Positions 1-9,137 of a stretch of DNA of 64,000 bases are shown here, in pieces. The notes beneath the pieces were generated by a model. That model was given only the letters and a program-made list of their open reading frames with translations. It was not told the origin of the DNA and made no database searches. The position numbers and the translations under genes were made by a program. How positions within the stretch are numbered: position 1 is the stretch's first letter; each line of letters begins with the position of its first letter. The stretch lies in the NCBI RefSeq assembly GCF_039905635.1, contig NZ_CP157000.1, forward strand, positions 3,658,001-3,722,000. Reading direction: 5' to 3'. The stretch is from Microbacterium sp. ProA8. GTDB lineage: Bacteria; Actinomycetota; Actinomycetes; Actinomycetales; Microbacteriaceae.

Positions 1-696
1 CATCTCGGTCGCGCCGTCCACCTCCGTGAAGTCGACGCTGATGGGGTCGCCTGCCGCCTCGGCCGGGTCGTCCGTCATCGTGAAGACGAGCCGGTGGGGC
101 CGGTCGATCACGAGATAACGGCCACCCCAGTTCATGCTGAGGTCGCCCGGCAGGTGCATGGCGACGCTCCACTCGCCGCCCTCGCGGGCGTCGAGGGCGA
201 CGCCGTCGAGCGGGACCTCTGCCTCGTCTCCTCCGAACCATGCGGCGAACCGCTCCGGTGTGAGCCATGCGTCGAAGACGGCATCGGCCGGGGCCGTGAA
301 GCGCCGAGTGATGGTGATGGTGTCACGGGTCATGGGTTCCTTCTTTCCTGTTTCTTCTTCGGGTGCCGCGATCGGCAGGGTCACGGATGCTGCCAGCTGG
401 CGTTCCAAGGCGTCGAAGCTCTCCTGCAGGAACGCGTCGTACCCGCGCAGCCACAGGACTGCCCCGACGAGCGGTCGCGCGTCGAGGGAAGCAGGGCGAA
501 AGCGTCGGTCCCGCGTGCGCGAGACCAGGCCGGCCCGTTCCAGCACCTGGAGGTGCTTCGACACTGCTGCGAGGGACAGGTCGAGGGGCTCGGCGAGTTC
601 GCCGACCGTCGCGGAGCCCTCCGTCAGGCGCTCCAACAGGAAGCGTCTGGTGGGATCGGAGAGCGCTCCGAACGTCCTACTCAGCTCGTCTCTCAT
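1..696 (-). CDS. ArsR-type HTH regulator fused to SRPBCC/AHSA1 domain (C-terminus outside window)
   Basis: One open frame runs from ATG at 696 to the left edge. Residues 1-90 are an ArsR winged helix (FGALSDPTRRFLLERL, then the recognition helix LSLAAVSKHLQVLERAGLVSR). After a short acidic linker (APEEETGKKEP) residue 122 onward is an SRPBCC/AHSA1 domain (ITITRRFTAPADAVFDAWLT, GGEWSVAMHLPG). The two domains are often separate adjacent genes; here there is no stop between them, though AAGAAGGAACCC-ATG at 331-345 looks like an internal ribosome site. No metal-binding cysteines are visible in the ArsR part, so it is probably not a metal sensor. It reads away from the RibD/DHFR-like gene at 930, and an inverted repeat in its promoter suggests autoregulation. 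Ligand unknown. Confidence 0.85.
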   Translation of the reverse strand, partial: MRDELSRTFGALSDPTRRFLLERLTEGSATVGELAEPLDLSLAAVSKHLQVLERAGLVSRTRDRRFRPASLDARPLVGAVLWLRGYDAFLQESFDALERQLAASVTLPIAAPEEETGKKEPMTRDTITITRRFTAPADAVFDAWLTPERFAAWFGGDEAEVPLDGVALDAREGGEWSVAMHLPGDLSMNWGGRYLVIDRPHRLVFTMTDDPAEAAGDPISVDFTEVDGATEM

Positions 697-711
697 CGCG
701 ACCTCGCCTTC

Positions 712-744
712 TTCAACCAACTAGTTCAGAACCGATTGGTTGAA
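712..744. promoter_or_regulatory. Inverted repeat, likely operator of the ArsR-SRPBCC regulator
   Basis: TTCAACCAA (712-720) and TTGGTTGAA (736-744) form a perfect 9-bp inverted repeat with a 15-bp spacer. It lies 16-48 bp upstream of the regulator start. ArsR-family proteins bind such dyads over their own promoters, so autoregulation, and possibly control of the divergent gene, is inferred. Confidence 0.6.
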
Positions 745-929
745 CTTACAGCGGTTTGCGGCGACGGTCGACGGATTCCGAAAACTGTCGCTCCTCAGCG
801 ACGCAGGAGTCGACAGGAGGCGACAGCGAACCTCCGCCCCCGTCGGATTCCACGACGAGGACACTCATCTAGCGTGTGCCGGACTCGTGCGACCGAACCC
901 GTCGGTCACGCATCCGGAAGGAGAGTCAG

Positions 930-1625
930 ATGCAGTTGATCGTGAATGAGTTCCTGAGCCTGGACGGTGTGATGCAGGGTCCGGGTGGCGCTGAGGAGGA
1001 TCCCTCCGGAGGGTTCGACCGCGGCGGGTGGATCGTGCCGTTCGCCGCACAGCCGAAGTGGGGCGAGGTGGTCAGCGGCTGGTTCTCGCGCGCCGAAGCC
1101 ATCCTGCTGGGCCGCTCGACGTACGACATGATGCATCCGTACTGGAGTCAGGTCGACGATCCCGAGAACTCGGTCGGCATCGCGTTGAATTCGTTGCCGA
1201 AGTACGTCGTGAGCTCGACGCTCGCAGGGCCGTCATGGCGCGGAACGCAGGTGCTGTCCGGAGATCCGCTTCAGGAGATCCGTCGACTGAAAGAGATTCC
1301 GGGCGGCGAACTGCAGGTGCACGGCAGCTGGCGGCTCGCCCGGACTCTGCACGAAGCCGGCCTTGTGGACGAGTACCGCCTCCTCGTCTTCCCTGTCGTG
1401 GTGGGGACGGGGAAGCGCCTGTTCGACACGGGCGGGCCGGCGACGGGACTCACGGTACGGGAATGCTCGACGCTGGACGAGGGCACCGTCTCCTACGTCC
1501 TGACGCCCACGGAGTATCGGCGCGGGGGGCTTGCTGTCGTCGACGGCAGGGAGGTTCTCCTCGATCCCTCCCCCGATTCCACCGCGGGGCACGAAGGTCA
1601 TCGCGGTGAGCCGGTTCCCGGCTGA
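930..1625 (+). CDS. RibD-C/dihydrofolate-reductase-like family protein
   Basis: The 231-residue product begins MQLIVNEFLSLDGVMQGPGG, the usual N-terminus of the small RibD-C/DHFR-like reductases. It keeps their mid-region (ILLGRSTYDMMHPYW) and C-terminal strand (YRLLVFPVVVGTGKRLF). The start is ATG at 930, set by GGAAGGAGAG at 916-925; an in-frame upstream start at 876 has no ribosome site. The C-terminus runs about 35 residues beyond the conserved core and is low in similarity to anything I recognise. Family members are NAD(P)H-dependent reductases of mostly unknown substrate. It is divergent from the ArsR-SRPBCC gene, a common partnership, and may respond to it. Substrate not assignable. 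Confidence 0.85.
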   Translation: MQLIVNEFLSLDGVMQGPGGAEEDPSGGFDRGGWIVPFAAQPKWGEVVSGWFSRAEAILLGRSTYDMMHPYWSQVDDPENSVGIALNSLPKYVVSSTLAGPSWRGTQVLSGDPLQEIRRLKEIPGGELQVHGSWRLARTLHEAGLVDEYRLLVFPVVVGTGKRLFDTGGPATGLTVRECSTLDEGTVSYVLTPTEYRRGGLAVVDGREVLLDPSPDSTAGHEGHRGEPVPG

Positions 1626-1658
1626 CGAGACGTCCACTCTCGGCGCCGGCCGATGCCG

Positions 1659-1690
1659 AGGAGGGCGCTCCAGGCCGGAGCGTCCTCCTT
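1659..1690 (+). terminator. Hairpin terminator after the RibD/DHFR-like gene
   Basis: AGGAGGGCGCTCC (1659-1671) pairs with GGAGCGTCCTCCT (1677-1689) through one G-T wobble, with a 5-nt loop. It starts 34 nt after the stop codon at 1625. The following T-run is short, as is usual at high GC. Confidence 0.6.
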
Positions 1691-1902
1691 GCTCGCAAGC
1701 AAGCTTCTCGGTGAACCGGGTCAGCGTGCGGCGGCGCCGTCCCCATGCCGGTGGAGCTGTCGTTCCGGGTCGACAGGAGGGTGGATCGAGGGCGACACCG
1801 GGATCCGCTCTGCGTGGGATTCACCGACGAGAGGCGGGAGATAGCGTGCCCGACACGACGAGGCATCCTCGTCGACTCCCACGTGAAGGAAGGAGCAGTC
1901 TC

Positions 1903-2349
1903 ATGACGAACCAGCCACTCCCGCAGGCACCCACTGCGCCGCGGACAGACAAGAGGTACCGCCTCGCCGTCGTCGTCTTGGCCGCATTCGCCTCCATCGC
2001 CGTCTGGGGCGTTGCCGTGCTGACAGGTGTCGACCTCGACGTGAACAGCCCAGCTGTGGGCACGCTGCACCTCGACGCCCTCTTGGTGCTCGTCACCGCG
2101 CTTCCGCTCTCTTTCGCGGCGTGGGGCGTCCTCGCGCTCCTCGAACGCTTCCGCCAGAACGGCATCCGCGCGTGGCGGATCACCGCGGTCGTCGTGCTCC
2201 TCGTGTCACTGCTTCCGCTCCCGTTCCTCGACGCGACGCCCGGTACGAGAGCCGCACTGGCTGCCATGCACCTCGTGTCGGGGATCATCCTCATCATCCT
2301 GCTGCCGCGCCGTCCGAAATCCATCCGTCGGGACACCGACGCTGCGTGA
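1903..2349 (+). CDS. DUF6069-like four-helix membrane protein
   Basis: 148 residues with four hydrophobic segments (about 24-44, 56-80, 92-110 and 120-137) and short charged ends, matching the layout of small DUF6069 membrane proteins. Start ATG at 1903 is preceded by GAAGGAAGGAGC at 1885-1896, a strong ribosome site. It stands alone: the RibD/DHFR-like gene upstream ends in a hairpin and the downstream LCP genes read toward it. Helices contain few polar residues, so a channel or enzyme role cannot be argued. Function unknown. Confidence 0.75.
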   Translation: MTNQPLPQAPTAPRTDKRYRLAVVVLAAFASIAVWGVAVLTGVDLDVNSPAVGTLHLDALLVLVTALPLSFAAWGVLALLERFRQNGIRAWRITAVVVLLVSLLPLPFLDATPGTRAALAAMHLVSGIILIILLPRRPKSIRRDTDAA

Positions 2350-2367
2350 CAGGATCGTCGGCCGCGC

Positions 2368-3690
2368 CTACTTCTGCCGCTGGGTGCAGGTGATGTCCTT
2401 GGCGGTCTGCCCCGCGATGTCGGACGGCAGCTCGACGCGCGTCTCCGCCGCCGGCGTCTCAGCCGTGGCCGGTGTCTCCGCGGTCGGCGGCGCCTCCCCC
2501 GCAGGCTCGGTGGCCGCCGGGGTGGGGGCCGTCTCCGGCTTGACGGCCTCACCCGTCACCTCGACGCCATAGCCCTGGCTGGCATCGCCGGTCAGCGTCA
2601 GCGGCTGGTTGGCCTTCAGCGCGTCGAACAGCACCTTCGCGGCATCCTTCACCGGCATCACGCGGCTGCCACCGGCGCCCGATGCGTAGACCGTCGGGTA
2701 CTGCACGAACACGATGTCCTCGTACGGCACGTCCTTGGCGGCCATGGCGATCTGCACCATGAGCGTGGGGTTGGTGAGGCCCGAGCTCAGCACGAGCTGC
2801 TTCTGCTGCACCTGGTTGATGGCGGTCGTCGCGAGGTTGAGCAGCGTCGCGGGGTTCGCCAGCACCGAATCGGACTGCAGCTTGCGCACCATCGACGACA
2901 TGAACTGCTGCTGGTTCGAGATGCGGCCGAGGTCGGAGCCGTCGCCGATGCCGTGGCGGATGCGCAGGAACTGCAGCGCCTGCTCGCCCTCGAGCGTGTG
3001 CGTGCCTGCGGTGAGGCTGAGGCCGGTGTTGTCGGGGTCGCTGATGTCTTCGGCGACGCACACGTCGACGCCGCCGATGGCGTCGGACATGTTGATCACG
3101 CCCGCCCAGCGGATGGCGGCCGCGAAGTCGATCTCGTCCTGGATGAGCGACTCGACCGTCAGCACCGTGCAGGCGAGTCCGCCGTACTGGTACGACGCGT
3201 TGATCATCTGCGACGACATCGCCGAGTAGCTGCCGCTGCTGTCCTCCTTCGGGCACGACGGGATCGATACGAGCATGTCGCGCGGGAACGACACGACCGT
3301 GACGCGGCGCGGCTCGTCCGAGATGTGAACGAGCATCGTGACGTCGTTGCGCTCGCCCTTGGTGTCACCTGCACGGCAGGCCGAAGAGAGCCGGGCGTTC
3401 TCGCCCTCGCACGAGTCGGTGCCTGCCACGAGGATGTTGACGCCGCCCTCGATCGCCCCGAGCGACGGCGGCAGCGGCTTGTCCCCGTCGAGCACGACCG
3501 CGTTCGCCGTCACCGTCTGCGTGGCGTCCCACACGTTGTAGGCCGCGATGCCGGCGGCGCTCACCCCGAAGACGCCGAGCACGACCCCCAGCATGGCGAC
3601 GAGCGTGACGAACGGATGCCGGGACTTCAGCGCACCGTGGCGCGCAAGGGGCGCCCGGCCCTCTCCCGAGGGCCGCTTCGACGCCGCCAT
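2368..3690 (-). CDS. LCP (LytR-CpsA-Psr) family protein, second of a tandem pair
   Basis: 440 residues: basic cytoplasmic N-terminus, one membrane helix (about 29-50), then an extracytoplasmic LCP domain. LCP landmarks are GGVNILVAGTDS, VTVVSFPRDMLVSIP and FLRIRHGIGDGSDLGRIS with its conserved arginines. The C-terminus is a Pro/Ala/Thr/Glu-rich tail. LCP proteins transfer undecaprenyl-linked glycopolymers onto peptidoglycan outside the membrane. The ATG (3690-3688) shares one base with the stop of the upstream paralogue (TGATG), so translation is coupled. The pair probably arose by duplication: the order of landmarks and many flanking residues are the same. Which polymer it attaches cannot be told from sequence. 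Confidence 0.9.
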   Translation of the reverse strand: MAASKRPSGEGRAPLARHGALKSRHPFVTLVAMLGVVLGVFGVSAAGIAAYNVWDATQTVTANAVVLDGDKPLPPSLGAIEGGVNILVAGTDSCEGENARLSSACRAGDTKGERNDVTMLVHISDEPRRVTVVSFPRDMLVSIPSCPKEDSSGSYSAMSSQMINASYQYGGLACTVLTVESLIQDEIDFAAAIRWAGVINMSDAIGGVDVCVAEDISDPDNTGLSLTAGTHTLEGEQALQFLRIRHGIGDGSDLGRISNQQQFMSSMVRKLQSDSVLANPATLLNLATTAINQVQQKQLVLSSGLTNPTLMVQIAMAAKDVPYEDIVFVQYPTVYASGAGGSRVMPVKDAAKVLFDALKANQPLTLTGDASQGYGVEVTGEAVKPETAPTPAATEPAGEAPPTAETPATAETPAAETRVELPSDIAGQTAKDITCTQRQK

Positions 3691-4955
3691 CAGCCGTTGG
3701 CCCTGACGTTGCCGGCGGAGCAGGTCTGGTCTGCCGCGGACTGGCCTGGGATGTCGTCCAGCGCGACGGCTGCCTCGGTCGGCGCCGGCGTGGCGCTGGT
3801 CCCGGGCGTCGGAGCCGTCTCGGTCGGCTGCGGGTCGACGGTGACGACCCCGCCGGTGTTGTTCTGGTCGTTGGTGAGGTCGATCGGCTGATTGGCTGCC
3901 AGTGCCGCCCAGAGCTTCTCGGCGAGCTGCTCGTCGGGGACGACGCGGTTCGCGTCGGCGGGGTCGGTGGCCACCGGGAACTGCACGAAGTTGATGTCCT
4001 CGAAGGGGACGTCCTTGATCGCGAGTGCGATCTGCGCGAGCGTCATGGGGTTGGTGAGCGACTCGCTCGGCGTGATGTTGTCGACAGCGGTCGTGGCGAG
4101 CTTGTAGAGCGTCCCCGGATCGGAGAGCACGTCGCTGCTCACGAGCTTGCGGGCGAGACTCGACATGTACTGCTGCTGGTTCGAGATGCGCGCGAGGTCG
4201 CTGCCGTTCTCGAGGCCGTGCCGGGTGCGGAGGAACTGCAGCGCCTCCACACCCTGGATCGTGCGGGGCCCGGGACCCCAGTTGATGCCGGTGTACTTGT
4301 CCTTGATGCCGCCGTTGCCGATGCAGACGTCGACGCCGCCGATCGCATCGGTGATGTTGATCACGTTGCCGAAGCTCACCTTGGCGGCGAACGGGATGTT
4401 CTGACCGCTGATGTCGCTGACGGTCTTCGCCACGCACGACAGGCCGCCGTACCCCCACGCCTCGTTGATCTGCGTCTTCGACACCGGCGACGTCGTCGAG
4501 CCGTCTTCACGCGTGCACGACGGGAGGGGGATCATCAGATCGCGCGGGAACGACACGACCGTGACGCGGCGCGGGTTGTCGGAGATGTGAACGAGCATGT
4601 TCACGTCGTTGAGCTGATTTCCGGCGTCGGCACCCGTGCAACGCGCGCCGAAGAGGTACGCGTACTCCTCTTCGCACTCGTCGGTGCCGACGAGCAGGAT
4701 GTCGACGCCGCCCTCGATCGCCCCGATATCGGGCGGAACCGGTCCTTGGCCCTCGAGCTCCACGGCGCCGTCGGCGAAGCTGGTGACGACGTCGGTGGCG
4801 GCATACGCCGCGACTCCGGCGCCCGACACGAGCACCACCGCTGCGACGATGCCGACCAGCTTCATGATGAAGCCGACCGGGCTCGGAGACGACAACTCAC
4901 CGTGGCGAGCCACCGTGCGGCGGCCCCGCCTCGTGGGCTTGTGCGTCGAGCTCAC
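3690..4955 (-). CDS. LCP (LytR-CpsA-Psr) family protein, first of a tandem pair
   Basis: 421 residues with an N-terminal helix (about 30-52) and a full LCP domain: GGVDILLVGTDECE, VTVVSFPRDLMIPLP, FLRTRHGLENGSDLARIS. The tail is Pro/Thr-rich (TAPTPGTSATPAPTE). Start is GTG at 4955, chosen because AGAGGAA lies just upstream. The enzyme class attaches teichoic-acid-like or other cell-wall glycans to peptidoglycan at the outer membrane face. The gene leads a two-gene operon with its paralogue and is followed on the other side by tRNA-Ser. The cysteines shared with the paralogue could form disulfides. Confidence 0.9.
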   Translation of the reverse strand: MSSTHKPTRRGRRTVARHGELSSPSPVGFIMKLVGIVAAVVLVSGAGVAAYAATDVVTSFADGAVELEGQGPVPPDIGAIEGGVDILLVGTDECEEEYAYLFGARCTGADAGNQLNDVNMLVHISDNPRRVTVVSFPRDLMIPLPSCTREDGSTTSPVSKTQINEAWGYGGLSCVAKTVSDISGQNIPFAAKVSFGNVINITDAIGGVDVCIGNGGIKDKYTGINWGPGPRTIQGVEALQFLRTRHGLENGSDLARISNQQQYMSSLARKLVSSDVLSDPGTLYKLATTAVDNITPSESLTNPMTLAQIALAIKDVPFEDINFVQFPVATDPADANRVVPDEQLAEKLWAALAANQPIDLTNDQNNTGGVVTVDPQPTETAPTPGTSATPAPTEAAVALDDIPGQSAADQTCSAGNVRANG

Positions 4956-5011
4956 TCGGTTCCTCTCACGGATGCTGCGGTCTCACGGTCGCCCCCCGGC
5001 ACATCACTCTG

Positions 5012-5096
5012 CGGAGGGTGTGGGATTCGAACCCACGGGACATTGCTGCCCACTGGTTTTCAAGACCAGGTCCATCGGCCGCTCGGACAACCCTCC
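5012..5096 (-). tRNA. tRNA-Ser (anticodon UGA)
   Basis: Read on the minus strand, the acceptor arm GGAGGGT pairs with ACCCTCC. The D arm is CCGAGCGG, the anticodon loop CTTGAAA carries TGA, and the T arm holds GGTTCGAATCC. A long variable arm (GTGGGCAGCAATGTCCC), typical of serine tRNAs, lies between the anticodon and T stems. The CCA is not encoded. It sits just upstream of the LCP pair. Confidence 0.95.
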
Positions 5097-5222
5097 CGGC
5101 GAACGCCACCTCGAAAGGAGGCGTCCGTCGAACAGGCGTCGAGTCTAGCCGACAGCACTGTCGGCACATTCTCCCAACGGCGGCTGGCAATCCTCTGAGG
5201 AACGCGCCTTCCCGGGCCGGGC

Positions 5223-5437
5223 CGGTCGTTGAGCGAGCGAAGCGAGACGAAACGCCTCGAGCCGACGTCTTGCGCCGGGTTCGGGGCGTTTCGTCTCGCT
5301 CGTTCCTCGCTCGCTCAACGACCGAGAGCACGGCCCCGGTCGTTGAGCGAGCGAAGCGAGACGAAACGCCTCGAGCCGACGTCTTGCGCGGGTTCGGGGC
5401 GTTTCGTCTCGCTCGTCCCTCGCTCGCTCAACGACCG
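5223..5437. repeat. Two adjacent copies of the dispersed palindromic element
   Basis: Copies at 5223-5324 and 5337-5437 each run CGGTCGTTGAGCGAGCG...GACGAAACGC, a 30-40 bp spacer, then the reverse complement ending CTCGCTCAACGACCG. The spacers (CTCGAGCCGACGTCTTGCG) are almost identical, so the pair looks like a tandem duplication. They fill the gap of about 350 bp between tRNA-Ser and the stop of the HAD gene. As transcripts they would fold into long hairpins and could stop transcription of the serS-HAD operon. No gene is seen in 5097-5450. Confidence 0.85.
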
Positions 5438-5450
5438 CGGGGAACGAAGG

Positions 5451-6359
5451 TCAGAGGCGGCGGAGCACCTCGGCGACGCCGCCCTCGTGCACCGACGACG
5501 TGGTCTCGCCCGCGGCATCCCGGACCTCCTGCGGCCCCTGGGCCATCGCGACCGCGCGGCCGCCGTTGTCGAGCGCCCAGCGGAACATGCCCACGTCGTT
5601 GCGGCCGTCGCCGATCACCAGCACGTGGGCCGGGTCGATGTCGAGCTCGGTGCGCACCAGCTCGAGACCGGTGCTCTTGTCGATGCCCTGCGGCGCGATG
5701 TCGAGCCACGCCGTCCAGCCGACGGCGTACGAGACGTGGTTGAGTCCGATGCGGGCCACCAGATCGACGAAGTCCTGCTCGCGCTTCTCGGGCGAGACGA
5801 CGACGATGCGGCAGACCTGCTGGGATCCGAGCTCTTCGAACGGCACGCGGCGCGCGTTCGTCAGGTTCCAGTCCTCGAGATACTCGGTGTACAGGCGCCG
5901 GCCGTCGGGGAGCTCGACGAGATAGCGGGCATCGGGCAGGTGCTCGCGCAGCTGCTCGAGTACGGCGCTCGGATCGAACGTCTCGACGTGCCAGCGGTCG
6001 TACCGCAGCTCGTCGGCCTCCACGCGCTTGAGCACGACGGCGCCGTTGGAGCACACGACGAACTCGGGGGCGACGCCCAGCACACGCATGATTCCGCGGG
6101 TGCCCTCCCAGCTGCGACCCGTCGCGATCATCACCTCGTGCCCCGCGCGGTGCGCATGTTCGACGGCGTCGACGACGCCGGGGCTCAGTGACTCGTCCTC
6201 GAGGAGCACGGTGCCGTCGATGTCGAGCGCGATGAGCAGCTGCTCGGTGGCGACCGCAGGGTTCTCGGTGTCACGCGCGACCCGCTCGACGAGCTTCGCC
6301 GCCTTCTTCGGCGCGACGACCTTGATCGACCCGGTCGCGGGCAGATGCGCGTCGGTCAC
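5451..6359 (-). CDS. HAD family hydrolase (Cof-type, class IIB)
   Basis: 302 residues. Motif I is [13 protein letters not shown] (D46 and D48 expected nucleophile and acid/base), motif II lies in VMIATGRS, and the C-terminal motif is [15 protein letters not shown]. Between them is a cap (about 100-210), as in class IIB sugar-phosphate or flavin phosphatases. The GTG start overlaps the serS stop by four bases (GTGA), so the gene is translationally coupled to serS; this pairing is common in related actinobacteria. The substrate is unknown. The first 40 residues precede the HAD core and may not be conserved, so a later start is possible. Confidence 0.88.
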   Translation of the reverse strand: MTDAHLPATGSIKVVAPKKAAKLVERVARDTENPAVATEQLLIALDIDGTVLLEDESLSPGVVDAVEHAHRAGHEVMIATGRSWEGTRGIMRVLGVAPEFVVCSNGAVVLKRVEADELRYDRWHVETFDPSAVLEQLREHLPDARYLVELPDGRRLYTEYLEDWNLTNARRVPFEELGSQQVCRIVVVSPEKREQDFVDLVARIGLNHVSYAVGWTAWLDIAPQGIDKSTGLELVRTELDIDPAHVLVIGDGRNDVGMFRWALDNGGRAVAMAQGPQEVRDAAGETTSSVHEGGVAEVLRRL

Positions 6360-7639
6360 GCGATCGGCTCCATGACCTCGAGTCCGCCGAGGAACGGTCG
6401 CAGCACCTCCGGCACCGTGACCGAGCCGTCCTCGCGCTGGTGCGTCTCGAGCAGGGCGACGATCCAGCGGGTGGTGGCAAGCGTGCCGTTGAGCGTGGCG
6501 ACCGGCTGTGTCTTCCCGGCGCCCTTGCCGTCGACCGCGGGCGTGCGGTAGCGGATGTCGAGCCGCCGCGCCTGGTAGGTCGTGCAGTTCGAGGTCGAGG
6601 TGAGCTCGCGGTACGCGTTCTGCGTCGGCACCCACGCCTCGACGTCGTACTTGCGGGCGGCGCTCGCACCGAGGTCTCCCGCGGCGACGTCGATCACGCG
6701 GTACGACAGGCCGAGGTCCTGCAGCATCCGCTCCTGCAGCTCGACGAGGCGCAGGTGCTCCTCCTCCGCCGCTTCGGGCGTCGTGTAGACGAACATCTCG
6801 AGCTTGTTGAACTGATGCACGCGGATGATGCCGCGGGTGTCCTTGCCGTACGACCCGGCCTCGCTGCGGTAGCAGGTCGACCAGCCGGCGTAGCGCTTCG
6901 GCCCGCGCGAGAGGTCGAGGATCTCGTCCATGTGGTAGCCGGCGAGCGGCACTTCGCTGGTGCCGACGAGGTAGAGGTCCTCGTCGTCGAGGTGGTAGAC
7001 CTCGGCGGCGTGCTTGCCCAGGAATCCGGTGCCGCGCATGACCTCGGGGCGCACCAGCGTCGGCGGGATGATGGGCGTGAAGCCCGCCTGCAGCGCGCGG
7101 TCGAGGCCCAGGTTCATCATCGCGATCTCGAGGCGCGCGCCGATCCCGGTGAGGAAGTAGAACCGGCTGCCCGAGACCTTGGTGCCCCGCTCCATGTCGA
7201 TCGCGCCGAGCCGCTCGCCGAGCTCGAGGTGGTCGCGCGGCTCGAAGCCGAAGGCGGGGACCTCGCCGTGCGTGCGCAGCGTGACGAACTCGTCCTCGCC
7301 ACCCGCGGGCACGCCCTCGATGACGATGTTCTCGATCGCTGAGAAGGCTTCGGTGGATGCCTCCTCCGCTGCCGTGACCGCGTGCTGGGCCTGCTTCACC
7401 CGCTCGCTGAGCAGCCGGCCTTCGGCGACGAGGGCGGCCTTCTCCTCTTTCGGGGCCTGCGCGACGCGCTTGCCGTGCGCGTTCTGCGCCGCGCGGAGCT
7501 CTTCGAACGTCGTGATCGCCGCACGCCGTGCGCGATCGGCCTCGACGGCGACGTCGACGGTGTCGGGCGACTCGCCCCGCGCCTCCTGCGAGCGCTTGAC
7601 CAGCTCGGGATTGTCGCGAAGCAGCACGGGATCGATCAC
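6356..7639 (-). CDS. serS: Seryl-tRNA synthetase
   Basis: 427 residues, the usual length for bacterial SerRS. The N-terminal coiled-coil arm that grips the long variable arm of tRNA-Ser covers about 30-105 ([18 protein letters not shown], long Ala/Glu/Arg helices). The class II catalytic core follows, with motif 2 around [14 protein letters not shown] and the serine-binding stretch [11 protein letters not shown]; motif 3 is at the C-terminus ([11 protein letters not shown]). It charges tRNA-Ser and tRNA-Sec with serine. Start GTG at 7639 follows TAAGCT by 6 nt on the minus strand, which suggests a leaderless mRNA. It is divergent from the diacylglycerol-kinase-like gene and coupled to the HAD gene. 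Confidence 0.97.
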   Translation of the reverse strand: MIDPVLLRDNPELVKRSQEARGESPDTVDVAVEADRARRAAITTFEELRAAQNAHGKRVAQAPKEEKAALVAEGRLLSERVKQAQHAVTAAEEASTEAFSAIENIVIEGVPAGGEDEFVTLRTHGEVPAFGFEPRDHLELGERLGAIDMERGTKVSGSRFYFLTGIGARLEIAMMNLGLDRALQAGFTPIIPPTLVRPEVMRGTGFLGKHAAEVYHLDDEDLYLVGTSEVPLAGYHMDEILDLSRGPKRYAGWSTCYRSEAGSYGKDTRGIIRVHQFNKLEMFVYTTPEAAEEEHLRLVELQERMLQDLGLSYRVIDVAAGDLGASAARKYDVEAWVPTQNAYRELTSTSNCTTYQARRLDIRYRTPAVDGKGAGKTQPVATLNGTLATTRWIVALLETHQREDGSVTVPEVLRPFLGGLEVMEPIA

Positions 7640-7771
7640 TCTGCAAGCTTAGTCGGCACCCCCGCGGCGGCACTCCCGCCGGCTCGTTCGGCACCATGCG
7701 GAGGCCCCCTGCCGCACGGACGGGCACGCCGTGCGAGCCGGATGGGCGTTTCGCGTCCTACTCTGGACCAC

Positions 7772-9133
7772 ATGGCGGTATCTGGATCGGGCGAGGACGC
7801 GACAGCCGACGACGACCTCACTCCCCACCCGGCCGACGCGATCTACGCCGACGGACCCAGCACCGACGAGCTCGACGTCGCTGCCGCGGAGGTCGAGGCG
7901 CAGGTCGAGGAGTCGGCCGCGACGCCCACGCCGGGGGGCGAGGAGGGCGCGGATCCCGCCGAGGATGCGGCATCCGTGCCCGGCGACCGCCGGGAGCACG
8001 ACGCCCCCGACCCGGCCGCGGCAGCGAAGCCTGACGACGTCATCCGCGAGCCCGACGACATCGAGGCCGACACCGCCGACGGCGAGACCGGCTACGCGCG
8101 CCGCGTGGACGCCGCGGGGCGGACGCGTCCGATCGAGACCGACGGGGAGCGCCCCTCACCCAAGGCCGCGCTGGTGTACAACCCGATCAAGGTCGACGCC
8201 GACGTGCTGCGAGAAACGGTGACCCGCCTCTCGGCGGACGCCGGATGGAGCGAGCCGCTCTTCTACGAGACGACGGTGGACGATCTCGGCGACGACGTCA
8301 CCCGGCAGGCGCTCGACGAGGGCGCCGACGCGGTGCTCGTGGCGGGCGGCGACGGCACGGTGCGCGCCGTGTCGGAGGCGATGAGCGGCAGCGGTGTGCC
8401 CCTGGCGATCGTGCCCAGCGGCACCGGCAACCTGCTCGCCCGCAATCTGAGGCTGCCGCTGACCGAGCCGGACGCGATGGTGCAGGCCGTGTTCGACGGC
8501 GACACCGTCCCGATGGACGTCGGCTGGACCGAGCTGAGCCGCCCCGACGGCACCACCGCCGAGCACGCCTTCGTGGTCATGGGGGGCATCGGACTGGATG
8601 CCGCGATGATCGCGAACACCAACCCGCAGCTGAAGAAGACCGTCGGCTGGGTGGCCTACGTCGACGGAGCGGCGCGGGCGCTGCCGAGCGCCAAGCCGTT
8701 CCGCGTCGTGTACGAGCTGCCGGGCCACCGGCTGCACTCCTCGCGCGTGCAGAGCGTGCTGTTCGCGAACTGCGGCAAGCTTCCCGCCGGCCTCGACCTC
8801 ATCCCCGAGGCCTCGATCACCGACGGCGCGCTGGACATCGTGATCTTCCAGCCCAAGGGGCCCTTCGGCTGGCTGTTCGTCTGGCGCCGCGTGGCGTGGG
8901 ACAACAGCTTCCTCCGCCGTTTCCGGACCGGCCGCCGCGTGCTGTCGCTGCGCACCAAGGACAACGCCGTCGTGTACTCCCGCGGCGCCGGCATCGAACT
9001 GGCGACGCACGACGCGCAGCCGGTTCAGCTCGACGGCGACGAGTTCGGCGAGGCGCTCTCGGTCAAGACCCGCGTCGAGCCCGCAGCGCTCCTGATGGTC
9101 GTGCCCCAGGGCCACAGCACCGACGGCCTCTGA
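7772..9133 (+). CDS. Diacylglycerol/lipid kinase (DAGK catalytic domain) with long acidic N-terminal extension
   Basis: 453 residues. From about residue 131 it is a DAGK/sphingosine-kinase-type catalytic domain: KAALVYNPIK, the nucleotide motif VAGGDGTVRAV (GGDGT at 192-196), VPSGTGNLLARNL, then the C-terminal beta-sandwich. Such enzymes phosphorylate diacylglycerol or related lipids with ATP. Residues 1-130 are Asp/Glu/Ala/Pro-rich, have no predicted fold and are not part of the family. The ATG at 7772 lies 7 nt after TACTCT, pointing to a leaderless transcript; starts further upstream lack support. The gene ends in a strong hairpin. Confidence 0.88.
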   Translation: MAVSGSGEDATADDDLTPHPADAIYADGPSTDELDVAAAEVEAQVEESAATPTPGGEEGADPAEDAASVPGDRREHDAPDPAAAAKPDDVIREPDDIEADTADGETGYARRVDAAGRTRPIETDGERPSPKAALVYNPIKVDADVLRETVTRLSADAGWSEPLFYETTVDDLGDDVTRQALDEGADAVLVAGGDGTVRAVSEAMSGSGVPLAIVPSGTGNLLARNLRLPLTEPDAMVQAVFDGDTVPMDVGWTELSRPDGTTAEHAFVVMGGIGLDAAMIANTNPQLKKTVGWVAYVDGAARALPSAKPFRVVYELPGHRLHSSRVQSVLFANCGKLPAGLDLIPEASITDGALDIVIFQPKGPFGWLFVWRRVAWDNSFLRRFRTGRRVLSLRTKDNAVVYSRGAGIELATHDAQPVQLDGDEFGEALSVKTRVEPAALLMVVPQGHSTDGL

Positions 9134-9137
9134 CGAC

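Noticed and set aside
2368..4458. A single 696-residue protein spanning both LCP genes
   Set aside because: Its first part is the wrong frame of the upstream LCP gene; the real second LCP starts at 3690 with a TGATG overlap.
5451..7727. A single 758-residue protein covering serS and the HAD gene
   Set aside because: Its N-terminal part is an out-of-frame reading of serS; the HAD product begins at GTG 6359.
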